Source: Luteibacter sp. OK325
GTDB lineage: Bacteria; Pseudomonadota; Gammaproteobacteria; Xanthomonadales; Rhodanobacteraceae
Length of the DNA stretch: 64,000 nucleotides
Direction of reading: 5' to 3'
Assembly (NCBI RefSeq): GCF_003050935.1
Contig: NZ_QAOX01000001.1
Coordinates: 496,001-560,000 of the forward strand
The stretch's first letter is position 1. Every line of letters starts with the position of its first letter. Shown one piece after another: positions 53,418 through 63,781 of the stretch. The notes beneath the pieces are model-generated. The model did not search any database, was not told the DNA's origin, and saw only the letters and a program-made list of their open reading frames with translations. The position numbers were made by a program, and so were the translations under genes.

Positions 53418-54845
53418 TCAGAATGCGTACTTGGCCGACACGCTCAGCAGGTTGCCCTTGTCGTCGCTCTCGCCAGCGATGCGATCGAGCGTGGAGCTCT
53501 CGCCGCCGGCGATGTGTGCCTTGTTGACGAAGATGTGGGCATAGCCCGCATTGATCTCGAGGCGGTCGGTGGCCTTGTAGCCCATACCGAAAGAGAGCCA
53601 CTTGCGGGTCGAGTCCGGCACGCGGACGTCGCGGTTCTGGTCCTCGGTCGGCGTGGTGTCGATGGCGACACCGGTACGCAGCGTGAACTTGTCCGTCATG
53701 TAGTACTCGCCACCCACGGACACGAACCAGCTGTTATGCCAGCCGAAGTGCTCGGTGGACTGCGGCTGGTTCGGGTTCTCGAAGTTGACGGTGAGATCCT
53801 GGAAGGAGTCCCACTTGGTCCACGATGCGTCGATACCCCAACCGAACTTCGATGCCTGGTGCCAGTAGCTGGCGGTCGCGACGGCCGGCGTGGTGAAACC
53901 TGCCGAGCCATTGGTGTGGGTGAACGGCGGCTGGCCGCTACCGAGCAACGCACCAACCGTCGGGTTCGACAGGACGGCCGTGACATTCGACGGCATGGTG
54001 AAGTTACCGGTGCCTTCGAGCGTGTGCTTGATCTTGCTGCGGTAGTTCAGCGCAAGGCGATCGGAGTCCGTCAGACGCCACAGACCACCAAGCTGCCAAC
54101 CGTAGGCCCAGTCGTCACCCTTGATGCGGGCGACACCGTCGCTGCCCGGCGGGACAACGGTGGCGTACTGCTGCGCAAGCGCGCGGGCGGCGGCCGGCGG
54201 GAGCTGGCCGGCAGCGGCTGCCTGCTGAATCAGGCCGAGGCCGACGGTGTTGTAGTTGATCGCGCTGGTCAGCTCGGCGCTGGTCTTCTGCGCGATGAAG
54301 CTGGCACCGACGGCGAACGTGTCGGTGACGTCGAACGAGGCGGACAGCGTGGCGTCGAACGACTTGAAGTCGGACTTCACGCCGTTGTAGCGGCCCTTCC
54401 AGTCGGAGTCGTATTCGGTCTTGAAGCCGAACGGCGCGGTCAGGCCGAGGCCGATGTGAACGCGGTCGCTGACCTGGGTGGCGAAGTACATTGCCGGGAC
54501 CGGGATGGTCGTGCCAGCGTCGCCGCCGTTGCCACCGGAGATCGGGCGGCCCTGCGCGTCCGTCGCGGTACCGTGGAACTTGGTGCTGAAGTTGATGCCT
54601 GTGACGTCAGCCTGGACGACATTGCCCTTGAGCAGGGACATGGCGGCCGGGTTGTTCACGATCACCGAGGCGTCGTCACCTGCGGCGGCGGAGCCGGCGA
54701 AGGCGCGACCGAGGGCGGCGGCGCTGTTTTCCTTAAGCTGGAAAGCGCTGGCGTGCACGGCCTGGGGAGCCACCAGCGCGCCGGCGATGGCCAGCGAAAG
54801 GGCGGCAATGGCCAGCGGGCGGGTATGGAGGTTCAGCTTCGACAT
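53418..54845 (-). CDS. FadL-type outer-membrane long-chain fatty-acid transporter
   Basis: A 475-residue outer-membrane barrel of the FadL/OmpP1 family. A signal peptide (about 1-32, ending VHA) is followed by SAFQLKENSAAALGRAFAG and the NPA hatch motif in SVIVNNPAAMS, both typical of FadL. It ends LSVSAKYAF with the C-terminal Phe needed for barrel assembly. It carries hydrophobic substrates such as long-chain fatty acids or aromatic compounds. It stands alone, with a strong terminator behind it. Confidence 0.91.
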   Translation of the reverse strand: MSKLNLHTRPLAIAALSLAIAGALVAPQAVHASAFQLKENSAAALGRAFAGSAAAGDDASVIVNNPAAMSLLKGNVVQADVTGINFSTKFHGTATDAQGRPISGGNGGDAGTTIPVPAMYFATQVSDRVHIGLGLTAPFGFKTEYDSDWKGRYNGVKSDFKSFDATLSASFDVTDTFAVGASFIAQKTSAELTSAINYNTVGLGLIQQAAAAGQLPPAAARALAQQYATVVPPGSDGVARIKGDDWAYGWQLGGLWRLTDSDRLALNYRSKIKHTLEGTGNFTMPSNVTAVLSNPTVGALLGSGQPPFTHTNGSAGFTTPAVATASYWHQASKFGWGIDASWTKWDSFQDLTVNFENPNQPQSTEHFGWHNSWFVSVGGEYYMTDKFTLRTGVAIDTTPTEDQNRDVRVPDSTRKWLSFGMGYKATDRLEINAGYAHIFVNKAHIAGGESSTLDRIAGESDDKGNLLSVSAKYAF

Positions 54846-55079
54846 TCGGTGGGGCTCCTGCTTTTTTGTTCTGCTCTGGGTCGACGTTACGTCGCGGAAA
54901 ACCTAAAATTTATCCGTTTTCATACGCGCGTTTAACAATCTGGGGTGGAACTCTGGACGACTTGACGAGAAATTTGCAAGTGCTAATGCAACAAAGGTGT
55001 AACGACAAGGGTTTACAGCCTGCAACCGAGCGCTCGTTTTGGTAGGGTGGTAAGCCGAATCGCAAGCGAGACTGCCGTC

Positions 55080-55382
55080 ATGCACTGCTATGTCTACGCA
55101 AGCCTGCGCAAGCCCGACACCTACGTCTGGATGACCCGCCGCGACGGATTCGACATGCTTCCCGAGCCGCTCGTCCTCCTGCTGGGCGAACTCCGCTTCG
55201 TCCTCGAGGTGGAATTGACGCCCCAGCGGAAGCTGCCGCACGACGATTCGGACCGCATCCTGACCAATCTCAGCGGATGCGGCTGGCACTTGCAGACGCC
55301 GTCCAACGAAACCCTCACCGTCTGCAATCAGCCCAACTTCAACCGGCAGATCGACCCCGACCAGACGCTCGTCCGCGCCTGA
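55080..55382 (+). CDS. YcgL-domain protein
   Basis: A 100-residue cytoplasmic protein with the YcgL signature: MHCYVYASLRKPDTYVWM at the start, then LPEPLVLLLGELRFVLEVEL and a C-terminal part ending NRQIDPDQTLVRA. The function is unknown. The ATG at 55080 is the family start; a longer frame upstream is not conserved-looking. The 234-bp gap to fadL holds the divergent promoters; its AT content is higher than elsewhere, but no specific box is clear. Confidence 0.87.
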   Translation: MHCYVYASLRKPDTYVWMTRRDGFDMLPEPLVLLLGELRFVLEVELTPQRKLPHDDSDRILTNLSGCGWHLQTPSNETLTVCNQPNFNRQIDPDQTLVRA

Positions 55383-55472
55383 CCCAGCCGAATACGCACA
55401 CGGGCGCCTCGTGTAACACGGGTTAACGCGGGGTTACCGCGTCACCGCTGTGGCGTCCGTATACTGCCGCGC

Positions 55473-58400
55473 ATGGCCAATCCCAAACGTCGACGACCAC
55501 CGCTGATCAAGGCACTGCCCTGGTTCCTCCCTGCCCTCGCCGCTGTCGCGTGCGCCGGGCTGACCGCTTCGCCGCTCGCGCTGATACCACTGCTGCTCGC
55601 CAACGCCCTGGCCATGGGTGCGGTGTGCCATGCCATCGGCTTCGATCCGGAACAGAGTTACCTGCGCACGACACTGCGCCGGGGCTCCGCGCACGTGGTG
55701 ATGTTTACCGCTTATACGTTCGTCGTCTTCGTGCTGGTCGCCTATCCCGTCCTGAAGCTGACCCAGGCACCCAGCCTCGGGTGGGCCCTGCTGCTCGCCG
55801 CCACCCTGGTCGTCGCGCTCGCCGCCCTGTGGCGCGTTTGGCCGGCCTTTGGCCTGCTTTTTCTCTGGGACGACGCCTACCCGGAAGACAGCAATAGCGG
55901 CTCGTGGATCTTCACCGCCGTCGCGCGATCCATCTCGTTCGGACGCCACCTCTCTGCTGAGGAACGGTTCTTCTCGCATTTCGTGCCGGCTGCCCTTGGC
56001 TTGCTGATACTCGCTTTCTGCGCCGTCGCGTTGGCCGGCCTCTATGGCGTCTTTCCGTCCGAGATGCGCTTCGCCGCACTCGGCATTTACGGCGTCGTGC
56101 TGCTGCCTGTCTGTGGCATGGTGATCGCCAACCGCACGCTGCGCGCGCTGCTCTGCGATCACCGTGGGCACATCCGCACGGCGCGCGCCGAGCCCCGCCG
56201 TGAACCCGTCGTCGAAGCCCCGGCCGCACCCACCCCGATTCCCGTGCTCTCCAGCGAAGAAAGCCAGCCGGGTGTTCGTGAGCGCGCCCTGCTCGCCGCT
56301 GCGCGCGAAGGCGATATCGCCCGCGCCGTGGCACTCGTCGAAGCCGGCGCCGATCCGAACACTGGCGCGGAACCGGGCGACCGCGACCAGCGCCCGGTGC
56401 TCACCCTTGCCGCACTCTCGCCCGATATGCGGCTGCTCCGCGCGCTCATTGCGCGCGGCGCGCAGGTCGACCGTTCGCAGAACGGCGTCACCGCGCTTAT
56501 CGCGGCCACGCGTGACAGCTGGCATGGCCGTCCGGAAGCCGTCCTGACCCTGCTGACCAACGGCGCGAATGCTTCCGGCACCGACGCCGAGGGCAACACG
56601 CCCTTGCACGGGGCCGCGCTTGGCGCCGAACCGACGGTAGCCGCGATGCTGCTCGACGCTGGCGCCTCCGTCGACGCGGTGAACGCTGCCGGCGACACCT
56701 CGCTCGCTATCGCCTGTCGCGCGGCCAATTGGGCGCTTGCGCGCTTCCTGCTGGAGCATGGTGCCAAGCCGGCGCCGGTCGGTGGCGAGCCGGCCCTCGT
56801 GGCCGCGGCGGGTATCGCGGACGACGACGCCGAGGGCGTGAAGGTGCTGCTCCGTCACAAGGGCCCGGTAAACGCCGTCAATGCGTCGGGCCGCACGGCC
56901 CTCATCGCCGCCGCCGCCGAGGGACACGAACAAATCGCGCGTACCCTGCTGCAGGCGAACGCCAATCCCAATCTGGCCGACCGCCATGGAACCACCGCGC
57001 TGATGGAGGCCGCCCGCGCTGGCGCCCACGGCATCGTCCAGCTACTTGCCGAAGCCAATGCCGACGCTTCACCGCGTGACGGTCACGGTCGCGACGCCCT
57101 CACCCTCGCCAGCCAGTCTCCGCGTGCGCAGGCGACTACGGTACGCGCGCTGCTCGCCCTGGGCGCGCAACCGAAGGAACCGGGCGCGGACGGCCGTAGT
57201 GCGCTCGACCACGCGGCGGCAGCCGGCCGATGGGACTTCGTCGCCCTGCTCGATCCGGAAACGCCGCTGCCGACCTCGCTCAGTGAATCGGTCGTGCCCG
57301 AAGCGGGTGCCGACTCGCCGATGCACCTCTACGACGCCCTGCGCTTCGGCCACTGGGCCGTGGCTTCGACGTTCGCCGGCAAGGTGCGCGAATGGCCCCC
57401 GGAAGAACTCGCCGCGCTGTATGTCGACCTCGCCGGCACGGGCTTCGAGTCCGCGCGAGCATGGCTGCTGGATCATGGCCTGGGTGCCGAAACGCGCCTG
57501 GCCGTGCCGGCGGACGAACCGAACCTGCTTGGCCGACGCCTCTTCGACGCCTTGCTTCCGCAGCTGCCGCAGGCCGCCGATGCCCTCCTCCAGCTGATGC
57601 GCGCCGGTGCCACGCCGGCGGGCGCAGGCCTGCTCGGCCAGGCCATCTGCCGCCTCGACGGCGCCGACGGCGCCGACGAACGCCTTACCCTCGCCATGCT
57701 CGAGGCCGGCGCCGATCCCTATGGAGCGGACAGCCGGGGTCGCACTCCCATTCACATGGCAGCGGCTACCGGTCGCGTGGCCCTGCTCGATGCGCTGCTT
57801 GCGCGCGGCATGGATCCGAACGTGCGCGACGCGGGCGGACGTACGCCGTTGCATGCGGCGCTGGAACAGGGCGGCGAGAGCCTGCCCCTGGTACGCCGGC
57901 TGGTGGCGCATGGCGCCGACCCCGAGGCGGCTGATGTCAACGGCGAAACGCCTTACGGATTGGGTATCGGCCACGGCGACGTGGAGCGCTGGCTCAGCTG
58001 GGCGGCCTGGCCACTGCCGCGCCGCGCCCTGCGCGCCGACGACCTCCCCGCCGCGGCAGGTGCCGGCGACACGCAGGCGGTGGATCGCCTGCTCGAACTC
58101 GGTTTCGGTGTAGACACGCGCGACGCCCAGGGAGCCACCGCACTCCTGCGTGCCGCCGGTGCCGGCCAACGCGATGTCGTCGCGCATCTTCTGTCCGCTG
58201 GCGCCGATCCGACCGTCACTGCCGCTTCTGGCATCACGCCGCTCGCCGCCGCGGTCAATGCGCGTCGCGAGGGCATTGTCGAGCTTCTTCTTTCGCGCGG
58301 CGTCAGCGTCGACCAGCGCCTGCCCGGCGATGCCACGGCGCTGATGATCGCAGCAACGCTCGGTTATCCCGAGATCGCCGACATGCTGCTCGCCCATGGT

Positions 58401-58907
58401 GCCGATGCGAACGCCGAAGATGCGCATGGTCACACGGCCCTGCACGCGGCAGCCCAGTATTGCTTCGGTGGCAATGACAGCCTTCGTGCACGCCGCCTGC
58501 TCGACATCGTGATCGGCAAGGGCGCCGACGTGAACAAGGCAGACAAGGACGGTGCCACGCCCCTGCTGCTTCTGCTCGGCGCGCACATGCGTCCGGGCAG
58601 CGTGGCCGATGCGACTCACCTGGGCGCGCTGGTCCCGGTGCTGATCGACGCCGGCGCAAAGCTTGAACACGCCGATCACCGTGGCGTCAGCGCGCTGCAC
58701 GCCAGCGCCATGCACGCCTTGCTGCCACCGGCGCGCGTCCTCCTGCACCGTGGTGCCAATCGCAACGCCGCCGACGCATTCGGCCGCACCGCGGGCGATG
58801 TGGCGCGTCATCTGGGCTTCGTGGATATCGCGCACGAACTGGGCACGCGCGTCGGCGCCATCCCCAGCGTGCGACAGACGCTGCGTCAGCCCGCCCAGCC
58901 GGACTGA
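55473..58907 (+). CDS. Large membrane-anchored ankyrin-repeat protein
   Basis: An 1144-residue protein with two parts. Residues about 1-220 hold five or six hydrophobic helices (for example VVMFTAYTFVVFVLVAYPVL and FVPAALGLLILAFCAVALAG). From about 265 to 1125 there are about twenty ankyrin repeats, recognisable by repeated G-x-TALxxAA and LLxxGAxPxxxD patterns, with a gap around 600-690 of poorer repeats. The repeats probably face the cytoplasm and bind partner proteins. Bacterial ankyrin-membrane proteins have no general function. The start ATG (MANPKRRRPPLIKALPW) has no strong ribosome-binding site. Confidence 0.85.
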   Translation: MANPKRRRPPLIKALPWFLPALAAVACAGLTASPLALIPLLLANALAMGAVCHAIGFDPEQSYLRTTLRRGSAHVVMFTAYTFVVFVLVAYPVLKLTQAPSLGWALLLAATLVVALAALWRVWPAFGLLFLWDDAYPEDSNSGSWIFTAVARSISFGRHLSAEERFFSHFVPAALGLLILAFCAVALAGLYGVFPSEMRFAALGIYGVVLLPVCGMVIANRTLRALLCDHRGHIRTARAEPRREPVVEAPAAPTPIPVLSSEESQPGVRERALLAAAREGDIARAVALVEAGADPNTGAEPGDRDQRPVLTLAALSPDMRLLRALIARGAQVDRSQNGVTALIAATRDSWHGRPEAVLTLLTNGANASGTDAEGNTPLHGAALGAEPTVAAMLLDAGASVDAVNAAGDTSLAIACRAANWALARFLLEHGAKPAPVGGEPALVAAAGIADDDAEGVKVLLRHKGPVNAVNASGRTALIAAAAEGHEQIARTLLQANANPNLADRHGTTALMEAARAGAHGIVQLLAEANADASPRDGHGRDALTLASQSPRAQATTVRALLALGAQPKEPGADGRSALDHAAAAGRWDFVALLDPETPLPTSLSESVVPEAGADSPMHLYDALRFGHWAVASTFAGKVREWPPEELAALYVDLAGTGFESARAWLLDHGLGAETRLAVPADEPNLLGRRLFDALLPQLPQAADALLQLMRAGATPAGAGLLGQAICRLDGADGADERLTLAMLEAGADPYGADSRGRTPIHMAAATGRVALLDALLARGMDPNVRDAGGRTPLHAALEQGGESLPLVRRLVAHGADPEAADVNGETPYGLGIGHGDVERWLSWAAWPLPRRALRADDLPAAAGAGDTQAVDRLLELGFGVDTRDAQGATALLRAAGAGQRDVVAHLLSAGADPTVTAASGITPLAAAVNARREGIVELLLSRGVSVDQRLPGDATALMIAATLGYPEIADMLLAHGADANAEDAHGHTALHAAAQYCFGGNDSLRARRLLDIVIGKGADVNKADKDGATPLLLLLGAHMRPGSVADATHLGALVPVLIDAGAKLEHADHRGVSALHASAMHALLPPARVLLHRGANRNAADAFGRTAGDVARHLGFVDIAHELGTRVGAIPSVRQTLRQPAQPD

Positions 58908-58941
58908 CGGGCCGCCTGGCGGGTGCGCTCGGAAGGCTGAC

Positions 58942-60750
58942 TCAGTGATCTTCCTCGCGCACCCGCTCCTCGACCGCATCGGCTTCGAACAGCTGCTGGA
59001 GGTCGTGGAGCGCATCCTTCGTGCTCTGCATCAGTGCCGCGTCGTCGTCGTACACGAGGTACTGCGCGCGTAACACCTGGCTGTCGTGCTTGCGGAAACG
59101 CGCGATGCGCGCCTCGACAACTTCGGGCGGCATGTCGAGCGATTCGAGCACATGCCGGGTCATCTCCAGGCTGGAGTAGAAGGTCTCGCGCACGGGGTCC
59201 TCCACGCCGATATCCATCAGGCGGAACGCGTGCTGGCGGTTGCGCGCACGGGCAACGATTTTCAGGTTCGGGTACTGCCGGCGGACGAGACGGGCCGTGC
59301 GGATGTTCGCTTCCGGATCGTCGGTGGCGATGACGAATACCTCGGCCTTGTCAGCCTGCGCCGCGCGGAGCATTTCGGGGCGCCCCGGGTCACCGAAAAA
59401 CAATGACGTGCCGCCGAAGCGGCGCGAGGTTTCGACCTGCTCCACCGAACTTTCCAGGGCAACGAACTGGATGCCCTGCGCACGAAGCACACGAGCGACG
59501 ATCTGGCCCATGCGTCCGAACCCCGCGATGATGACCCGTGGGGTATCGGCTTCGATCGTATCGAAGGCGCGATCGGGCTTTCGCACCCGCTCGTGCACCA
59601 GGCGCGATGCCGCCAGCACGAGCAGTGGTGTCAGTGCCATCGACAGCGAAATAGCCATCACCATCAGGTTGCGCTGGCTGTCGTCGATCAGGCGGTTCTG
59701 CTGGGCAAGGTTGAGGATGACGAAGGCGAACTCGCCGCCGCTGGCCAGCACCGCGGCAAGGCGGACCGAATCGGCCGAGGTGAGCCCACCGACAAGCTTG
59801 CCCAGGGGCACGATAAGCAAGGCCTTCACGGTCAACAACAGGGCCACCATGCCGAGCACCATCAGCGGCTGCGCGACCAATAGCGCGAGATCCACCGACA
59901 TGCCGACGCTCACGAAGAACAGACCCAGGAGCAGGCCCTTGAACGGCTCGATGTTCGATTCCAGTTCGTGGCGGTATTCGGAGTCGGCCAGCAGCAGGCC
60001 CGCGAGAAAGGCGCCCAGGGTGGTCGAAATGCCGGCCAGTTCCATCAGCCAGGCCGTGCCCATCACCACGAGCAGCGCGGTGGCGGTGAAGACCTCGGTG
60101 CTCTTTGCCCGCGCCACGAAACGAAACACGTGACGCAACAACAGCCGGCCACCGACGATTACGGCGAAGATCGTGCCCACCACGCGGATCACGCTCATGA
60201 TGTCGGGCGCGTGCGTGTCGCGCGCCAGGGCGCCACCAAGCAGCGGCACGGCGGCAATCAGGGGGATCGCGGCCAGATCCTGGAACAGCAGGATGGCGAA
60301 GGCTTGTCGTCCGTAGACGGTGCCGGCTTCCTTACGCTCGGCGAGGATCTGCAGGCCGAACGCGGTCGACGAAAGTGCGAGGCTACCGCCGATGATGACG
60401 GCCGCTTTCCAGGTCAGGCCGAACAGGAAGTAGCCCATCGCGCCGATCGCCAGCCCGCAGGCGAGCACCTGGAGGCTGCCGCTGCCGAACACGGCACGAC
60501 GCATCACCCACAGTCGCGAGGGTGAGAGCTCCAGGCCGATGACGAAGAGCATCAACACCACGCCGAAGTCGGAGATCGTGGCGACGCCTGCGGTATCGCT
60601 TACCAGCCCGAGAACCGAAGGGCCGATGACAACGCCGGCGAGCAGGTAGCCGAGGACGGCGCCGAGGCGGAATCGCTTTGTAAGTGGCACGGCGACCACC
60701 GTTGCCAGCAGAAAGACGACTGCCGTCTCGAGGAAATGATGTCCATCCAT
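58942..60750 (-). CDS. CPA2-family monovalent cation/proton antiporter (KefB/KefC type)
   Basis: A 602-residue protein with twelve or so membrane helices (1-390), the CPA2 motifs LGYLLAGVVIGP and GVVLMLFVIGLELSP, and FLAGLLLADSEYRHELESNIEPFKG. A cytosolic RCK domain follows from about 400, starting RVIIAGFGRMGQIVARVLRAQG (a Rossmann nucleotide-binding loop). KefC-like proteins exchange potassium for protons and are often controlled by glutathione adducts; gshA is in the window but not adjacent. It is convergent with the ankyrin gene, 34 bp between stops. Confidence 0.92.
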   Translation of the reverse strand: MDGHHFLETAVVFLLATVVAVPLTKRFRLGAVLGYLLAGVVIGPSVLGLVSDTAGVATISDFGVVLMLFVIGLELSPSRLWVMRRAVFGSGSLQVLACGLAIGAMGYFLFGLTWKAAVIIGGSLALSSTAFGLQILAERKEAGTVYGRQAFAILLFQDLAAIPLIAAVPLLGGALARDTHAPDIMSVIRVVGTIFAVIVGGRLLLRHVFRFVARAKSTEVFTATALLVVMGTAWLMELAGISTTLGAFLAGLLLADSEYRHELESNIEPFKGLLLGLFFVSVGMSVDLALLVAQPLMVLGMVALLLTVKALLIVPLGKLVGGLTSADSVRLAAVLASGGEFAFVILNLAQQNRLIDDSQRNLMVMAISLSMALTPLLVLAASRLVHERVRKPDRAFDTIEADTPRVIIAGFGRMGQIVARVLRAQGIQFVALESSVEQVETSRRFGGTSLFFGDPGRPEMLRAAQADKAEVFVIATDDPEANIRTARLVRRQYPNLKIVARARNRQHAFRLMDIGVEDPVRETFYSSLEMTRHVLESLDMPPEVVEARIARFRKHDSQVLRAQYLVYDDDAALMQSTKDALHDLQQLFEADAVEERVREEDH

Positions 60751-60832
60751 CCCGTGACTCCCGAAAGATCGCCTTCGATTATGTCACGGGCACGCCTGCG
60801 CGATTTGGACGAAAGCAGCTTCATCGAGGCGA

Positions 60833-60855
60833 TGTGGGAGCCGATTCATCGGCGA
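60833..60855. repeat. Single REP-like palindrome
   Basis: Core GCCGATTCATCGGC at 60840-60853, preceded by TGTGGGA. It lies in the 134-bp gap between hemB and the kefC-like gene. Confidence 0.85.
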
Positions 60856-60884
60856 AAAGCCAACGAAGCGGCGAGGCCTCGGAC

Positions 60885-61958
<1,074 letters not shown>

Positions 61959-61976
61959 TCATGGCGGCTGCTACTC

Positions 61977-62747
61977 TTAAAGAGCGTCGATCGCGCCTCC
62001 GGCATGGCGCCGAAGCTGGATGCCATAGATGTCCGATAGCAAAGCGGGCTCCAGCGCCTCCTCCGGTTTCGCATGACGCAAAAGCGCCCCACCAGCCAGC
62101 ACGGCGACCTCGTCGGCATAGCGAGCGGCCAGATTCAGGTCGTGCAGCACCGCGATCACCCCGAAGCCTGCCGCCGCGCAGGCGCGGGCCCGCCGCAGGA
62201 TGAAATGCTGATGCGCGATATCGAGCCCCGCCTCTGGCTCGTCGAGCAACAGCCACGCGCCTGCCGCCGCCCCTTCCCATATCTGGGCAAGCACGCGGGC
62301 AAGCTGCACCCGCTGCTTCTCACCGCCGGACAACGCCGTGTAGCGCCTTCCGTGAAGACCCCACGCGTGCGCCGCGCGCAGCGCGGCATCGACGATGCGA
62401 TCGTCACGCATGGAGTCGGGCAGATGCGGGCTACGACCGAGACCGACCACTTCCTCGACACTGAAGCCGAACTCCAGGTCCACGCGCTGGGAGAGCATCG
62501 CGCGACGCCGGGCCAGTTCGCGCGGCGGCCAGCTCCCCAGCGGCCGGCCATCGAGCACGACCTGCCCTTCATCGGCTTTGAGCAGCCCCGCCATCGTCGA
62601 CAACAGCGTGCTCTTGCCGGCGCCATTCGGGCCGACGAGAACGAGCAGCCGGCCCGGGGTGGCCGTGAGCGACACGTCACGCAGAATCAGGCGGCCGCCG
62701 CGAAGCATCCGCAAGGCCTGCGCGCAAAGCGTAGACGTGGGGCTCAT
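61977..62747 (-). CDS. hmuV: Heme ABC importer ATPase
   Basis: A 256-residue ATPase: Walker A GPNGAGKSTLLS (about 37-48), signature LSGGEKQRVQLARVLAQ (about 134-150), Walker B WLLLDEPEAGLD and switch His in VLHDLNLAARYAD. The signature loop with an inserted acidic/aromatic stretch (IWEGAAAGA) is typical of HmuV-type proteins. It overlaps the permease gene by 4 bp. It drives heme import with HmuT and HmuU. Confidence 0.9.
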   Translation of the reverse strand: MSPTSTLCAQALRMLRGGRLILRDVSLTATPGRLLVLVGPNGAGKSTLLSTMAGLLKADEGQVVLDGRPLGSWPPRELARRRAMLSQRVDLEFGFSVEEVVGLGRSPHLPDSMRDDRIVDAALRAAHAWGLHGRRYTALSGGEKQRVQLARVLAQIWEGAAAGAWLLLDEPEAGLDIAHQHFILRRARACAAAGFGVIAVLHDLNLAARYADEVAVLAGGALLRHAKPEEALEPALLSDIYGIQLRRHAGGAIDAL

Positions 62748-63781
62748 CGCATGCCCTCCCCGATCCGTCGGCGCAACAGCAGCCACAGGAAGAACGGACC
62801 GCCGACCAGCGCCGTGAGCACCCCGATAGGCAGCTCACCGGGCGCCACCACCGTGCGCGCCAGCGCATCGGCCACCACCAGCAGGAAGGCGCCGCCGACA
62901 GCCGATGCGGGCAGGAGAAAACGATGGTCCGGACCGAACAACATGCGCAACAGATGGGGCACCACCAGGCCAACGAAGCCGATCACGCCGCTGAACGCCA
63001 CCGATGCGCCAACGGCGAGGGCAACCAGACCGACCAGCAAGGGTTGCAGGCGTTGGGGTCGAAAGCCGAGCAGCGTCGCTTCGCCCTCGCCCAGCAATAA
63101 GGCGTTCAGGGCGTGCGCGGCCTTGGGCAGGCACAGCAGGGGCAGGACGACCCATGGCGCCACCGTCGCCACGCGAGTCCAACTGGCGCCGCCAAGGCTA
63201 CCCAACGACCAGAACGTCAGGTCGCGCAGCTGATTCTCGCTGGCCATGAAGGTCAGCAGGCCGACGCCGGCCATGGCGATGGCGTTGATTGCCACGCCAG
63301 CCAGCAGAAGGTTGGCAACGCCAGCACGTCGACGGCCAAGCACGTACACCAACGAGGTCGCCGTCAGGCCGCCGGCGAAGGCAAGCGCCGCGACCAGCCA
63401 CGATCCATTCGAGCCGCCCAACACGATGGCGGCGACAGCTCCGAGGGCCGCACCCGCCGAAACACCGATCAGGCCGGGGTCCGCCAGCGGGTTACGGAAG
63501 AGGCCCTGCATGGCCGCCCCGCCGCTGGCCAGCGTCGAGCCGACCAGCATCGCCAGCAAGAGCCGCGGCAAGCGCAGCATGAGCACGACGTTATCGTCGC
63601 CGCTCGCCGCCGCTCCCTCCAACCACCGCACGATCGCGCCCGCCACCTGGCTCGCGGGAATGTCGATCGCCCCATGCGACAGGCTCCACAGTGCCGAGGC
63701 GACGAGCATCGCCACCAGCGCGACCAGCGCGGTACGGCGACGCGAGTGCGGTCTGTGCAGGGCGGTGGTGACGGCATTCAT
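62744..63781 (-). CDS. hmuU: Heme ABC importer permease
   Basis: A 345-residue FecCD-family permease with about nine membrane helices. Signatures: LRLPRLLLAMLVGSTLASGGAAMQGLFRNPLADPGLIGVSAGA (about 80-120) and the cytosolic coupling segment GFVGLVVPHLLRMLFGPDHR. It overlaps the hmuT gene by 4 bp and hmuV by 4 bp. The ATG at 63781 was chosen from this overlap. Confidence 0.91.
   Translation of the reverse strand: MNAVTTALHRPHSRRRTALVALVAMLVASALWSLSHGAIDIPASQVAGAIVRWLEGAAASGDDNVVLMLRLPRLLLAMLVGSTLASGGAAMQGLFRNPLADPGLIGVSAGAALGAVAAIVLGGSNGSWLVAALAFAGGLTATSLVYVLGRRRAGVANLLLAGVAINAIAMAGVGLLTFMASENQLRDLTFWSLGSLGGASWTRVATVAPWVVLPLLCLPKAAHALNALLLGEGEATLLGFRPQRLQPLLVGLVALAVGASVAFSGVIGFVGLVVPHLLRMLFGPDHRFLLPASAVGGAFLLVVADALARTVVAPGELPIGVLTALVGGPFFLWLLLRRRIGEGMR

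Noticed and set aside
57069-59015. A 648-codon frame antisense to the ankyrin gene
   Set aside because: Shadow of repeated codons in ankyrin repeats; no supporting feature.
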